A stretch of DNA of 64,000 bases, from positions 51,009 to 115,008 of the forward strand of contig JAEWEG010000022.1 of assembly GCA_023389575.1 (NCBI GenBank). The letters run 5' to 3'. Source of the stretch: Chloroflexota bacterium (GTDB lineage Bacteria; Chloroflexota; Chloroflexia; Thermomicrobiales; UBA6265). The first letter of the stretch is position 1; each line of letters opens with the position of its first letter. Position numbers and translations under genes: made by a program. The notes beneath the pieces were generated by a model. The model was not told the DNA's origin. It ran no database searches and saw only the letters and a program-made list of their open reading frames with translations. This document shows positions 43,101-50,119 of this stretch, piece after piece.

Positions 43101-45588
43101 ACGTCCAGCCGTCGGGCATCGCTCCCCAGAAGTTGGATCCCTTCAGCGTCGCCGTCCCGGTGATGGTTCCACCGCTTGCCGGTATCGTGCCGACCACCTG
43201 GGAAGCGCCGTTGCTAACCGGGTTGGTCCAGTTGTAGTCAATGGAGGCCGAATCGGCCCAAAGGGTGACCTGGTAGTCGGAGAGCACGCCATTGACGCAG
43301 GCGGCGGGGGTAACCTGAGGCGCGACCGGGTTGGCTGTGCTCGAAATCGCCCACACCGCGTCGATGTCGGCTCCCGCGACGTTCCGGTCGCCCCTGCCGC
43401 CATTGCCAGACTGGCAGCCGTTGTAGCTGATGTTGGGAGTGCCGAGATCGACGATCTTGACGTAGCGGAACTCAGTGCCCAACGGGTAGCCGAGGTAGTC
43501 GATGTCGAAATACTGAGTCTCGGCGTTCGATCCGTTCACCAGCGACCCTATCACGATCCAGGTGACGCCATCCTGGCTGATCGAGATCGTGGATGGCTCG
43601 GCGGCCGCTCCGCGCTCCACGATCATCAGGTCGCCCGCGCCATTGTATGGATTGCCGGTGCCCGATTGCGCGGGCTGGATTCCCGCGGGGAACTGCTTAC
43701 CGTTCGGCACCAACGCGTTGTCGACGAACTCGATGATCATCGTGCCCTGCCAGCCGAGCGATGGAGCGCGGCCATGGGGAATGCCCGAATTGGCGATATC
43801 GTTGGCATCCGGAGCGCCAAGCGCCCCAGCCCAGTTTGGAAGCGTGTAGGGCTGGGCTGCGCCCCCGCGGCCGTCGTTGGGAAGACAGTCTCCGGGGAAA
43901 CCCTGCCGCCCGTTGGGAGGACCTGAACTATTGGTCCACGGGAGTTTGGACACGAACACACAGACGCGGTCCGCGTATTGGCCGTTGCCAGGCGCGACCG
44001 AGGAGCACCCGTCAGCGACTTCCTCATTGGGAATCGCCATCGGCATGATGTCCATGGCCATCATCGGGGCGAAATCAACCGTGGTCGAGGCCGTGAAGGG
44101 GGCGGCATTGTCGCCGCTCACGGTCGCCACGTTCATCACCGACCCGGACTCGATGTCATCCGACGTCACCACGTAGGTGGCGGTGCAGGTCAGGCTTTCG
44201 TCCACCGCCAGCGTCACCGGCGCCGTGATATCGCATTCCAGCGCGCTCAGGCCGGGAAGGTCATCGGAAATCGCGACATTGGTCGCCGCTTCCGGGCCAG
44301 CGTTGGTCGCGATGAAGGTGTAGGTAATGACGAATTCCGGGAGCTCGACGTCGCCCTTGATCGGGTTGCCGTCATCGTCCATCTGGGCATCGGCCACCGC
44401 CTGCGACACAACCGAGAAATCCGGGAACGCGCCCTCTTCCACCGTGGACTCGCCATCGATGGTCAGGCCGGTGGCTTCCTTGGTCAGCGAGACAGCCGCG
44501 TCACACTCCGGCGCGACGACTTCGACCTCGTCGCCAGCGACAACATCGCCTTCTCCGGCATCATCGGCGGAATCGCCCTCTCCGTCTCCGGCGCCAGAAT
44601 CGGTCTCGTCAACGCCAGAGGTCACGCAGCCAACCGCGGGCTGCTCGTCCACCGGATCGGTGTCGACTGGCTCGTCCTCGTCGCCACCGGGGGTCGCGTC
44701 ACACGCGTCGCCCTGGCCATCGGCGTCGGCGTCCGCCTGGTCGGAGTTGGACACGTCAGGGCAGTTATCGGCGCCGTTGGTCACCCCATCGCCGTCGCGA
44801 TCGGTTCCAACCGACAGCCGGGCCACGGCATCCTCTGGAGCATCGTTGGTGATGCCCACTTCCAGGTTGGCCTCGGTCCAGGCCCTGGCGTCCCCCACCG
44901 CAACCAGTTCAGCCTCGCCGGTCACCGAGTAGTCGGTGGTGCAGGTCACTTCCTTACCAACTGGCAGCAGTTGGATGGGATGCGCGACCGCGGCTTCATT
45001 CGCGGTATCCGCGTCAAACGCACATTGCAGGATCGGGGTCAGGCCTGGAAGGAACGTGTCACTCACATCGACGTTCAGCAGGTCCACGTCGCCGATATTG
45101 GTGACCTCTATGGTGAAGGTGATGACCTGACCGGGGGCGGCCGATGCGAAGCTGGCCGCATCCGCCGGTTGATGGTCGAGCTCCGTGGCGGTCATCTTCA
45201 GGATCAGCCGGGGATGGGTATCGACCTTCGGGGGGTCATCCCCCTCATCGCCGCCGGAAAGCGGCTCCGTTGGTTGGGTTACCGGGTCCTTCGGAGGGTC
45301 AATCGGCTCCGTTGGCTCGGTTACCGGGTCCTTGGGAGGATCAGCGGGCTCCGTTGGCTGGCCAGGGGGCGGAGTGTCCGGTCCCTGGGAAGTATTGTCC
45401 GATCCCTGCCCCTCGTCGTCCCCCGACTCTTCCTGAGTGGGTGGAGCGTCCTGGGCGACCGTGGGATCGGCCATGAGCGGCGAGAAGAGGTTCATCACGA
45501 GGAACAGGATGCCCAGTTGATGGAACAACCGGTATCGCGCTCGTGATGCCCTGGTTTGCATCGAAGGAGGAACCGCGGATCTGGCCAT
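37174..45588 (-). CDS. giant DUF11-repeat surface protein with LPXTG-like anchor
   Basis: 2804 residues. Order: signal segment (LGILFLVMNLFSPLMA); Pro/Thr/Glu linker repeats (EPTEPIDPPKDPVT); a DUF11 module (about 126-255); a thrombospondin type-3-like calcium repeat (DRDGDGVTNGADNC, about 266); a second DUF11 (about 410-510); a discoidin-like region (about 534-746); Cys-containing repeats (ECANLPAYVDSGNGSCVEGV twice); a long DUF11 array (about 1396-2720) with ~127-residue units; and a tail MPVTGNGPETG, one helix, RRSASLR. That tail resembles a sortase signal with Met for Leu. The start at 45588 has GGGAG upstream. Likely an adhesin or surface-layer-associated protein. Confidence 0.85.
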   Translation of the reverse strand: MARSAVPPSMQTRASRARYRLFHQLGILFLVMNLFSPLMADPTVAQDAPPTQEESGDDEGQGSDNTSQGPDTPPPGQPTEPADPPKDPVTEPTEPIDPPKDPVTQPTEPLSGGDEGDDPPKVDTHPRLILKMTATELDHQPADAASFASAAPGQVITFTIEVTNIGDVDLLNVDVSDTFLPGLTPILQCAFDADTANEAAVAHPIQLLPVGKEVTCTTDYSVTGEAELVAVGDARAWTEANLEVGITNDAPEDAVARLSVGTDRDGDGVTNGADNCPDVSNSDQADADADGQGDACDATPGGDEDEPVDTDPVDEQPAVGCVTSGVDETDSGAGDGEGDSADDAGEGDVVAGDEVEVVAPECDAAVSLTKEATGLTIDGESTVEEGAFPDFSVVSQAVADAQMDDDGNPIKGDVELPEFVITYTFIATNAGPEAATNVAISDDLPGLSALECDITAPVTLAVDESLTCTATYVVTSDDIESGSVMNVATVSGDNAAPFTASTTVDFAPMMAMDIMPMAIPNEEVADGCSSVAPGNGQYADRVCVFVSKLPWTNSSGPPNGRQGFPGDCLPNDGRGGAAQPYTLPNWAGALGAPDANDIANSGIPHGRAPSLGWQGTMIIEFVDNALVPNGKQFPAGIQPAQSGTGNPYNGAGDLMIVERGAAAEPSTISISQDGVTWIVIGSLVNGSNAETQYFDIDYLGYPLGTEFRYVKIVDLGTPNISYNGCQSGNGGRGDRNVAGADIDAVWAISSTANPVAPQVTPAACVNGVLSDYQVTLWADSASIDYNWTNPVSNGASQVVGTIPASGGTITGTATLKGSNFWGAMPDGWTLGDNNVAHYSLPLVPVSCTPVNPASPVITGGACLPNGTQSNYQVTVPADSDAFDYTWTTPNSNGQPGNLGPFSLAPGAEIQGSATIKDGSSWGAMPDGWTGSGATRNYSRTLSVETCTQAVNPVLPAFKGGACTTQGVFVPASFTPSTTTGIVYSYDPTPANLPPMGGTVTVTATLASSSYAWGNTTGWTPVNGDPSKMTRDFPITSEPCEVVPVEPIPELSDCSTSGTLLPPDLIVPNDDRDFLTYSDVSRSIAGNQHTLSFTVTITEPGYVFSGSLGANWDVEGNVATYSITLAEAECANLPAYVDSGNGSCVEGVFTPPFVTKPADGDGVTYVMVPATVDPVAPSATYVITATKLATHTWGETTGWTPVDGNPNQMTIEITVTSEPCGVAPAGPTVSLSQCVDGVPTTPNIVAPASAGPITYTPATHKDNLDGTHTFTFTATLASGYAFNDTLGEHWTRNSDTLATYERTLAEAECANLPAYVDSGNGSCVEGVFTPPFVTKPADGGGVTYTMSPATVDVTAPSATYVITATKLATHTWGNTTGWTPVDGDANKMTRSVTVTSEPCEPSISVTKEVTSATGSGPYSLGETVTYEIVATNDGTANLTNVTVIDPDVSNLVCDPVTPVTSVIPGGTITCTASHVITETDILNGSFTNTVRAAGLYGQEEVDDEDEATVTTDEPDPSISLVKTVSPASVDTPTLVTYTFVVTNTGNLTLTELELVDDRIPNVMTTIDCAAAPGLQGLPTSLAPSASVTCTVTYQITQSMIDLGADILNNADITGVASNDEEVTDVDDALVDIVQRPVLTLDKRATKVNDDTVVTRPVTGLQADDVVTYTLTATNDGNTTLTNVTISDPMLGTLTCDPVQPATLGLGESIVCTGTYIVTLGDINDGEPIDNTATASSNETPDATDDETIFPEVKRPLLVIDKSATQVDGVDVTVWPVTGLTADQVVTYTITATNAGNSTLNAVTILDPKLGELTCTVEDASVTQPVELDPTESLVCTGTYLVTQIDVDANQPMVNIATADSEETDPVDDDETVYPVAPDPKLAIVKTATTPDGETVTKDTVISYAFEVTNTGNVSLTDVEVNDILDGTGLVWDAANPNGQVGNLAVGVSKTVYATYVVTADDVIAGHVYNEATATGEHCVPGEGETPDCKEIASPPDDEDVPVAQDPKLAIVKTATTPDGETVTKDTVISYSFEVTNTGDVPLVNVDVDDILDGTGLVWDAANPNGAVGDLAVNETKTVYATYVVTADDVIAGHVYNEATATGEHCVPGEGETPDCEEVTSPPDDEDVPVAQDPKLAIVKTATTPDGEEVTEGTVISYSFAVTNDGDVPLESVEVNDILDGTGLVWDAANPNGAVGDLAVNETKTVYATYVVQPNDVIAGHVYNEATATGEHCVPGEGETPDCEEVTSPPDDEDVPVEQNPTIELTKTVAKVNGVAVTEPVTGLNVDDVVEYSIVVENTGDVPLTNVVVTDPKVTGLSCAVIPNGVLNPGDTVNCTATHTITEDDLLIGEFVNVAEVTAEHEGTLVDDDDDAKVETEPARQSLAIVKTATTPDGEDVTDGTVISYTFVVTNTGTITLNNVEVNDILDGTGLVWDAANPNGYVGTLAGEESKTVYATYVVTPNDVIAGHVYNEAIATGEGPCEGEDCDEVTSPPDDEDTPVDQDPSLAIVKTATTPEGGTVTAGTVIRYTFVVTNDGDVPLVNVSVDDILDGSGLVWAAINPNGEVGDLAVGESKTAYATYMVTPADVVVGNVHNEAIATGEHCVPGEGETSDCEEITSPPDDEDVPVAQDPSLALEKSATPDEVVKVGDIITYTFVVTNTGDVPLTKVVVDDPMLAAAGVPIPPVGDLEPGEQATVTATYAVTAADVKAGKVVNVAIAVGEHCPPDTEADCAEVTSPPDTVTVPVKKVDPTPTPTPKPQEPELVTVMPVTGNGPETGTPMLSVVLMLAALLLAGLGWTSRRSASLR
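37330..39990 (-). repeat. array of highly similar ~381-bp DUF11 coding repeats
   Basis: The segment coding for DP(K/S)LAIVKTATTPDGE recurs at about 38.07, 38.45, 39.2, 39.57 and 39.96 kb, with a weaker match near 37.7 kb. The spacing is close to 381 bases or multiples of it, and long stretches are nearly identical between units. This favours unit gain and loss by recombination, and it is a risk for assembly collapse. Confidence 0.8.
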
Positions 45589-46134
45589 ATGTGTACTCCC
45601 AGCCAGTGGGGCTCCTCGACAGCGCGATCACGGCTGCCGGGAGGCGAGTCGTGACTCCCCGGTCACTGACCCGGCGACTGCGCCCAGCCGCTACACCCAC
45701 ATTGCGTTGCACTCCACCGCCCGGGTGGACCATGCGTGCACAGTGATTTTTCAGGACCCATGGCAAGGATACAGCCGATTAGTACTATTCGACAAATGTG
45801 CCTTGACGATCGTTTTGCGATAGTCCGTATTTCCTATATTCCAATGGCGTGGCCGCCGGGGGTCACACAAAAAGCTCCTTATTCCTCGATCCTGGCGAGA
45901 AACAGGCACGGACGCCGAACACCCCCACCGCCATCTCCGGCGGTAGGGGTGCTCGTAATGCTCCGTGTGTCCGTGAGGGGTTAGGCGTGGCCAATGCGCT
46001 GCCTCGGCCGGCTCGTCCAGTGGCGGCGGCGCCATCAATAGTCACCATTCACCCCCAATATATTGTGTTGTTGAGGGCAACATCGCCACTCTTGAGAGAG
46101 TTGGATGGTCACTTTGACGCATGCGGCGGCGATC
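45589..46134. other. leader and upstream region of the giant surface gene
   Basis: About 545 bases without an intact gene. On the minus strand, before the giant gene, are clear hairpins: TCCACC/GGTGGA around CGGGC near 45720, GGTCAGTGACC near 45665, and a CCGGGAGGCG/CGCCTCCCGG-type pairing. The leader is therefore structured. The 45.77-45.87 kb part is AT-rich and probably carries the promoter. A GAACACCCCCACCGCC hairpin at 45917-45955 resembles the terminator at 37109-37148. Confidence 0.45.
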
Positions 46135-46261
46135 GCGCCACCGCCTGGACCGACGCCTGGCAGGCCGCGTTCCCCTGAGCCACCTCTAGCGGATCGCCCG
46201 CTCCATCTCGCGCCAGGTCGTCAGCCGTACGAGGGACTCGCCGTTTACGAACACCTTCTCC
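46135..46261 (+). repeat. direct repeat flanking the giant surface gene, right copy
   Basis: Matches 36913-37039 in the same orientation over 127 bases. It carries a decayed tail of the 178-residue secreted gene (codons for TAWTDAWQAAFP and the stop, without the rest of that gene) next to the intact 3' end of the YESP-family gene. Confidence 0.85.
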
Positions 46262-46923
46262 GAGAACCCGTTGAAGGTGTCTTCCAGCAGGTCGTCGTCG
46301 CTCACCAGCGTTGCCAATGTCCAGACATCGGACGTTACTTCCGTCCCCACCAGGAATACCCAGCTCGAAAAGGACCCGTCGTCCGCGTGGTTCAGCGCGA
46401 GCAGGACCTCGAACGACGAATCGTCCGTGTTGACCAGGTACTGCTCCGCCTCGAACTTGTCCCCAAACCAGACCTTCTGGCCTTCGGAACCCATCAGGAA
46501 ATCGCCGAGGGCAGCGATTCCATTTCGATCGGAAGGAATGCCGAGCACCGCCAGACCGATCTCCAGGAACTCTCCGGGCTCCCAGAGAAGGGTGACCTCG
46601 TCCATCTCCATGGCGATGTCGCTCGTGGCGGGATCATCAGGATCCAACTTCCACGGCTCCTCCCATTCGACGGTGTGGCCAAACTGGGGACTCTCGTACG
46701 AATACTCGCTGGTGACGCCCAGTTCTTCCCATTCCTCGGGAATCTCGCCCGTTTCGTCGTCGCGATCGTCCGAATCCTCGTCGTCGACATCCTTCAGGCC
46801 CTGCGCCGAGGCGGAAAACGCCAGTCCAGCCGCCGCCAGCCCGGCGATCGTGCCGCTGGCGAACAGCCTCCTGGTCAGGGTGATGGGTTCAGTCAGTTCC
46901 GTGATGCTTGAAATCGTCTTCAT
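46186..46923 (-). CDS. secreted YESP-family protein 1 (Tat-like signal)
   Basis: 245 residues from the ATG at 46923, after ACAGGTACCACC. The N-terminus LTRRLFASGTIAGLAAAGLA resembles a twin-arginine signal and ends at SAQGLKDVDDE. After an acidic linker comes SYESPQFGHTVEWEEPWKLD, the block that defines this local family, then alternating strands and a C-terminal RLTTWREMERAIR. The fold may resemble PsbP/DUF1795-like secreted domains, which share a FGFSFxxPxxW-type motif; that is a guess. One of four intact paralogues here. Confidence 0.72.
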   Translation of the reverse strand: MKTISSITELTEPITLTRRLFASGTIAGLAAAGLAFSASAQGLKDVDDEDSDDRDDETGEIPEEWEELGVTSEYSYESPQFGHTVEWEEPWKLDPDDPATSDIAMEMDEVTLLWEPGEFLEIGLAVLGIPSDRNGIAALGDFLMGSEGQKVWFGDKFEAEQYLVNTDDSSFEVLLALNHADDGSFSSWVFLVGTEVTSDVWTLATLVSDDDLLEDTFNGFSEKVFVNGESLVRLTTWREMERAIR

Positions 46924-47010
46924 GGTGGTACCTGTCGTTCTGATGGGTGAGGCGCCGCATGGCACCATGGCTGGAATGGAACAGATGGTTCGCCCGTCGC
47001 CGGGCCTCGC

Positions 47011-47751
47011 TCAGCGGATCGCGCGCTCGATATCACGCCAGGTGGTCAGGCGGATAAGGCTCTCGCCCTCCACGGCCACCAGCGCTGACAGGTCGTTATA
47101 GGAAACCTCGAGATGATCATCGGTGGTCATCAGGGTCGCCAGCATCCAGGCGTCCGGGCTCACCTCGACGCCCAGGAGGTACACCCAGTTCACGACCGTC
47201 TGGTCGTCGGACATGGTGATCAGCAACTCGAAGGAGAACGCGTCGGCGTCGTAGAAGCGCTCCTCGACCTTGATGATGTCCGTTTCCCACTCATCCAGGT
47301 ATTCGCGACTAGACACGTAGTCACCGAAGGCTTCGATGCCCATCGAGCTGGCCGAGAAACCCACGAGCGATACCGTGATCGCCTCCCGGGAGGCCCCGTC
47401 CCACTTGAGGACAAGGTTGTCCAGACCCGAGTCGGGATCGGTCATGCCCGGATCAAACGGGTCCACGGTCCAGGGCGTCTCCCACTCAACGAGATAGCCG
47501 TACTGGGGGCTCTCGTAGGTGGACGCGCTGGTGACGCCGAAGTCCCGCCAGGTTTGCGGAATATCACCCGATTCATCCTCGTCTTCGCGGTCGTCCTGGT
47601 CGTCATCGACGTCCTTCAGGCCCTGCGCCGCGACTGGCATGGCGATACCGGATGCCGCCAGCGTCGCGAGCAACCCGCCCGCGAACAGTCGCCTCGTCAG
47701 GGTCGATTGATCCGCCTCTTTCCCGGTCTCGGTCATGGTTGACTGGTGCAT
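47011..47751 (-). CDS. secreted YESP-family protein 2 (Tat-like signal)
   Basis: 246 residues, a close paralogue of the previous gene: LTRRLFAGGLLATLAASGIA signal, QGLKDVDDDQDDREDEDE linker, YESPQYGYLVEWETPWTVD block and RLTTWRDIERAIR end. The sequence before the ATG (ACAGGTACCACC) is identical to that of the first paralogue and similarity extends further upstream, so promoter and leader were duplicated with the gene. Secreted, function unknown. Confidence 0.72.
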   Translation of the reverse strand: MHQSTMTETGKEADQSTLTRRLFAGGLLATLAASGIAMPVAAQGLKDVDDDQDDREDEDESGDIPQTWRDFGVTSASTYESPQYGYLVEWETPWTVDPFDPGMTDPDSGLDNLVLKWDGASREAITVSLVGFSASSMGIEAFGDYVSSREYLDEWETDIIKVEERFYDADAFSFELLITMSDDQTVVNWVYLLGVEVSPDAWMLATLMTTDDHLEVSYNDLSALVAVEGESLIRLTTWRDIERAIR

Positions 47752-48152
47752 GGTGGTACCTGTCTTTCTGGTGAAGCGCCACGGGGCGCCGGGCTGGAAT
47801 GCATGACCGGGCGGGCGACGCCGGAGGGCGGCGTCGCGACATCGTGAGAGGAGCGGTGGCGGCCTGTCACGCCATGAGCGTGAGCACCCGGCGTAAACAT
47901 GCGCGGGGTGATGGCGCCTGCTCGAACGATGGAAGGGCCCGGTCGGAAGGTTCCGGATTGCTCCGGAGAGATTTCCCACCAGATCAACGGCGAGGGGTCT
48001 GAAATCGTTGCAACGACGCCAATTCTGGAAAAGAAGCGCCGTTATCGGGAGCCAGTCGGGAGACGCGAAGACGCCATGATCCGCGTTTCGCGAATCATGG
48101 CGTCTTCGAAATTACCTGGGTTCTCGGTGGAGCCGGCGAGCCCTGGCCGGTG
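47752..48152. other. intergenic region with terminator, between YESP genes 2 and 3
   Basis: About 400 bases holding the presumed promoter of YESP gene 2 and the terminator of gene 3. The open frames across it are shadows. Nothing else recognised. Confidence 0.4.
48066..48108 (-). terminator. terminator after YESP gene 3
   Basis: An 18-bp stem with one mismatch (48066-48083/84 with 48090-48108) and loop GTTTC, 45 bases downstream of the leftward gene's stop. Confidence 0.7.
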
Positions 48153-48860
48153 TTACAACTCGTCCTCGATATCGTCCCAGTTGTACAGCGTGAACACGGG
48201 TTCGCCATCGATTTCGATGTCCTCGGACACGCGCTCGAAGGCATCCTCGAACGACGCCTCGTTGGCCGAGAAGGTGATGTAGATCATGTCACCACCGCGC
48301 AGTTCGATGGAGAAGAAGATGAGGAAGTGCCGCGCGCCGTCCTCGTTGACGAGCGAGTACACCACCGAACCGCGGTCGCGCCGATCGGCCGCGATCAGGA
48401 CCTCGACATCCCAATCCTGCCACTGTGCTTCGATATAGTCCGGGTCGGTCCACTCCTCGACATCCGCGTCCGGCCCGCCGCGGCTGGCTGACTGCCCGAT
48501 GATGGAGAGAAAGCCATATAACTCGCCATCGTCCCAGATCAGGCAGAGCGCGTCCTGGTTGTCACTGGGGAACGAGATGGCCGGAGTCTCGAAGTACTCG
48601 TCCAGGGCCCAACCGCGCTTCCAGTCCACGGTGTAGCCAAAGAGGGGGCTTTCATAGGCCCGACGCCCGGTCACGCCCGCGTCGTCCGGGTCGATCACAT
48701 CGTCGTCGTTGCGCTGCCAGCAGGGTCCAGACTGGGAGGACGTTTCGTCCTCGCTGGGTTCCTTCCAGTCGCCAATTCCCTGGGCCGCCACCGCCTGGAA
48801 CTGGAGCAGGCACACCACCGCGAACAGTCCCAGAATCCCCCGCCACGTCACGCCACGCAT
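48153..48860 (-). CDS. secreted YESP-family protein 3
   Basis: 235 residues from the ATG at 48860 (GGAGGAGGAAGG upstream). Here the signal is Sec-like, without the Arg pair: WRGILGLFAVVCLLQFQAVA, cut near AAQGIGDW. The core has YESPLFGYTVDWKRGWALD, GQSASRGGPDADVEEWTDPD, SFEDAFERVSEDIEIDGEPV and FTLYNWDDIEDEL. It is much closer to gene 4 than to genes 1 and 2. Strongly acidic mature protein; function unknown. Confidence 0.75.
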   Translation of the reverse strand: MRGVTWRGILGLFAVVCLLQFQAVAAQGIGDWKEPSEDETSSQSGPCWQRNDDDVIDPDDAGVTGRRAYESPLFGYTVDWKRGWALDEYFETPAISFPSDNQDALCLIWDDGELYGFLSIIGQSASRGGPDADVEEWTDPDYIEAQWQDWDVEVLIAADRRDRGSVVYSLVNEDGARHFLIFFSIELRGGDMIYITFSANEASFEDAFERVSEDIEIDGEPVFTLYNWDDIEDEL

Positions 48861-49093
48861 GATTGTTCCTTCCTCCTCCGGCGTCTCGCCAGACACCATG
48901 TGGTTGTTGTCACGGCCACGACAAAACCACCTCGTCAAGTGGCGATTCGAGCCGGACATTCGGATGGCGGAACAATGTCTCTATAGTACCCAACGTCCCC
49001 GTGACTGTAAGGGTTCCCTGATCGCCATGTCCCGCGGAACTCGCTCCCAGTCCGCGCGGGAATCACCGGCCACCTCCATCCATGCGCGACAAT

Positions 49094-49122
49094 GCCGTGG
49101 CTCGGGAATCCCGAACCACGGC
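49094..49122 (-). terminator. terminator after YESP gene 4
   Basis: A 13-bp stem with one mismatch (GCCGTGGCTCGGG at 49094-49106 with 49110-49122), 40 bases past the leftward stop. The rest of the ~300-bp gap between genes 3 and 4 shows nothing else. Confidence 0.65.
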
Positions 49123-49162
49123 GTCGCCCGTGATAACCGCCTGAACAGGAGGGGTGGCGTCC

Positions 49163-49876
49163 CTACAGCTCGGCCTCGATGTCGTCCCAGTCGTAGAGGG
49201 TGAAGATCGGCTCGCCGTCGATCTCGATATCCTCCGACACATGCTCGAAGGCATCCTCGAACGACGCTTCGCTGGTGGAGAACGTGATGTAGATCATCTC
49301 GCCGCCATCGAGTTCGATTGAAAGGTAGATGGTGTAGTACAGCGCGCCATCGGCGTCAGTCAGCGCGTATACCACCGAGCCCCGGTCACGGCTCTCCTCG
49401 TCGAGCACAACCTCGGCCTCCCAGTCGTCCTCCGGCCATTGCGACGCGATGTAGTCCGGGTCGGTCCACTCCTCGACATCGGCGTCCGGGCCGCCCCGGC
49501 TCGCCGTCTGGCCGATGATATAGATGTACCCGTAGTCGGAGGAACCTTCGGTCCAGATCAGGTACAGGAAGTCCTGCTCCGTCTCCGGGTTTGTCATGAC
49601 CGGCTGCAATCCCTCGTCGGGGTTGTCGAAGTAATCATCCAGCACCCAGTCTTCGGTCCACTCGACGACATACCCAAACTGTGGGCTTTCGTACTCGGTG
49701 TCGCTGATCAGCCCGGCGTCTTCCAGGCTGACCAGTTCGGTCTCCGGCGTCTCTTCGTCGTCTTCGTCGCCCTTCAGCCCGCCCATGCCCTGCGCGGCCA
49801 TGGACGCCACCTGAACCTGCAACAAGCACATCACGGCGATAACGGCCAGCAAACTTCTCCAGTTCAGTCCACGCAT
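49163..49876 (-). CDS. secreted YESP-family protein 4
   Basis: 237 residues. Sec-type signal (WRSLLAVIAVMCLLQVQVAS, cut near AAQG), acidic linker, then YESPQFGYVVEWTEDWVLDD, GQTASRGGPDADVEEWTDPD and SFEDAFEHVSEDIEIDGEPI, nearly the same words as gene 3. The start at 49876 follows GGAGGAAGAAAGG. Divergent from the AAA-LuxR regulator, with about 240 bp between them, so that regulator may act on it. Function unknown. Confidence 0.75.
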   Translation of the reverse strand: MRGLNWRSLLAVIAVMCLLQVQVASMAAQGMGGLKGDEDDEETPETELVSLEDAGLISDTEYESPQFGYVVEWTEDWVLDDYFDNPDEGLQPVMTNPETEQDFLYLIWTEGSSDYGYIYIIGQTASRGGPDADVEEWTDPDYIASQWPEDDWEAEVVLDEESRDRGSVVYALTDADGALYYTIYLSIELDGGEMIYITFSTSEASFEDAFEHVSEDIEIDGEPIFTLYDWDDIEAEL

Positions 49877-50119
49877 ACCCGATCCTTTCTTCCTCCGGCG
49901 GGGTCGCCGGATGGAATGCTTTCGTAGCCCGGTCGACCGTAAAGCCCCATCTCACGTGGCCATACACACGGAACCTGGATGGCGGAACTACGTCACTACC
50001 ATGCCAACGCCATCGGCAGGAAATCGGTTCCCCGGCCCGGGCGTTTGGAGATGATGACTCCACTTGCTACCATGTGAATACAGACACGGCGCCATCAACG
50101 ATCGGGAAGAGGTACTGCC

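Noticed and set aside
45600..45740. c-di-GMP-I (GEMM) riboswitch before the giant gene
   Set aside because: CACGCA and CAACGCAA strings are present, but the GGGCAAACC core and the GAAA tetraloop are missing.
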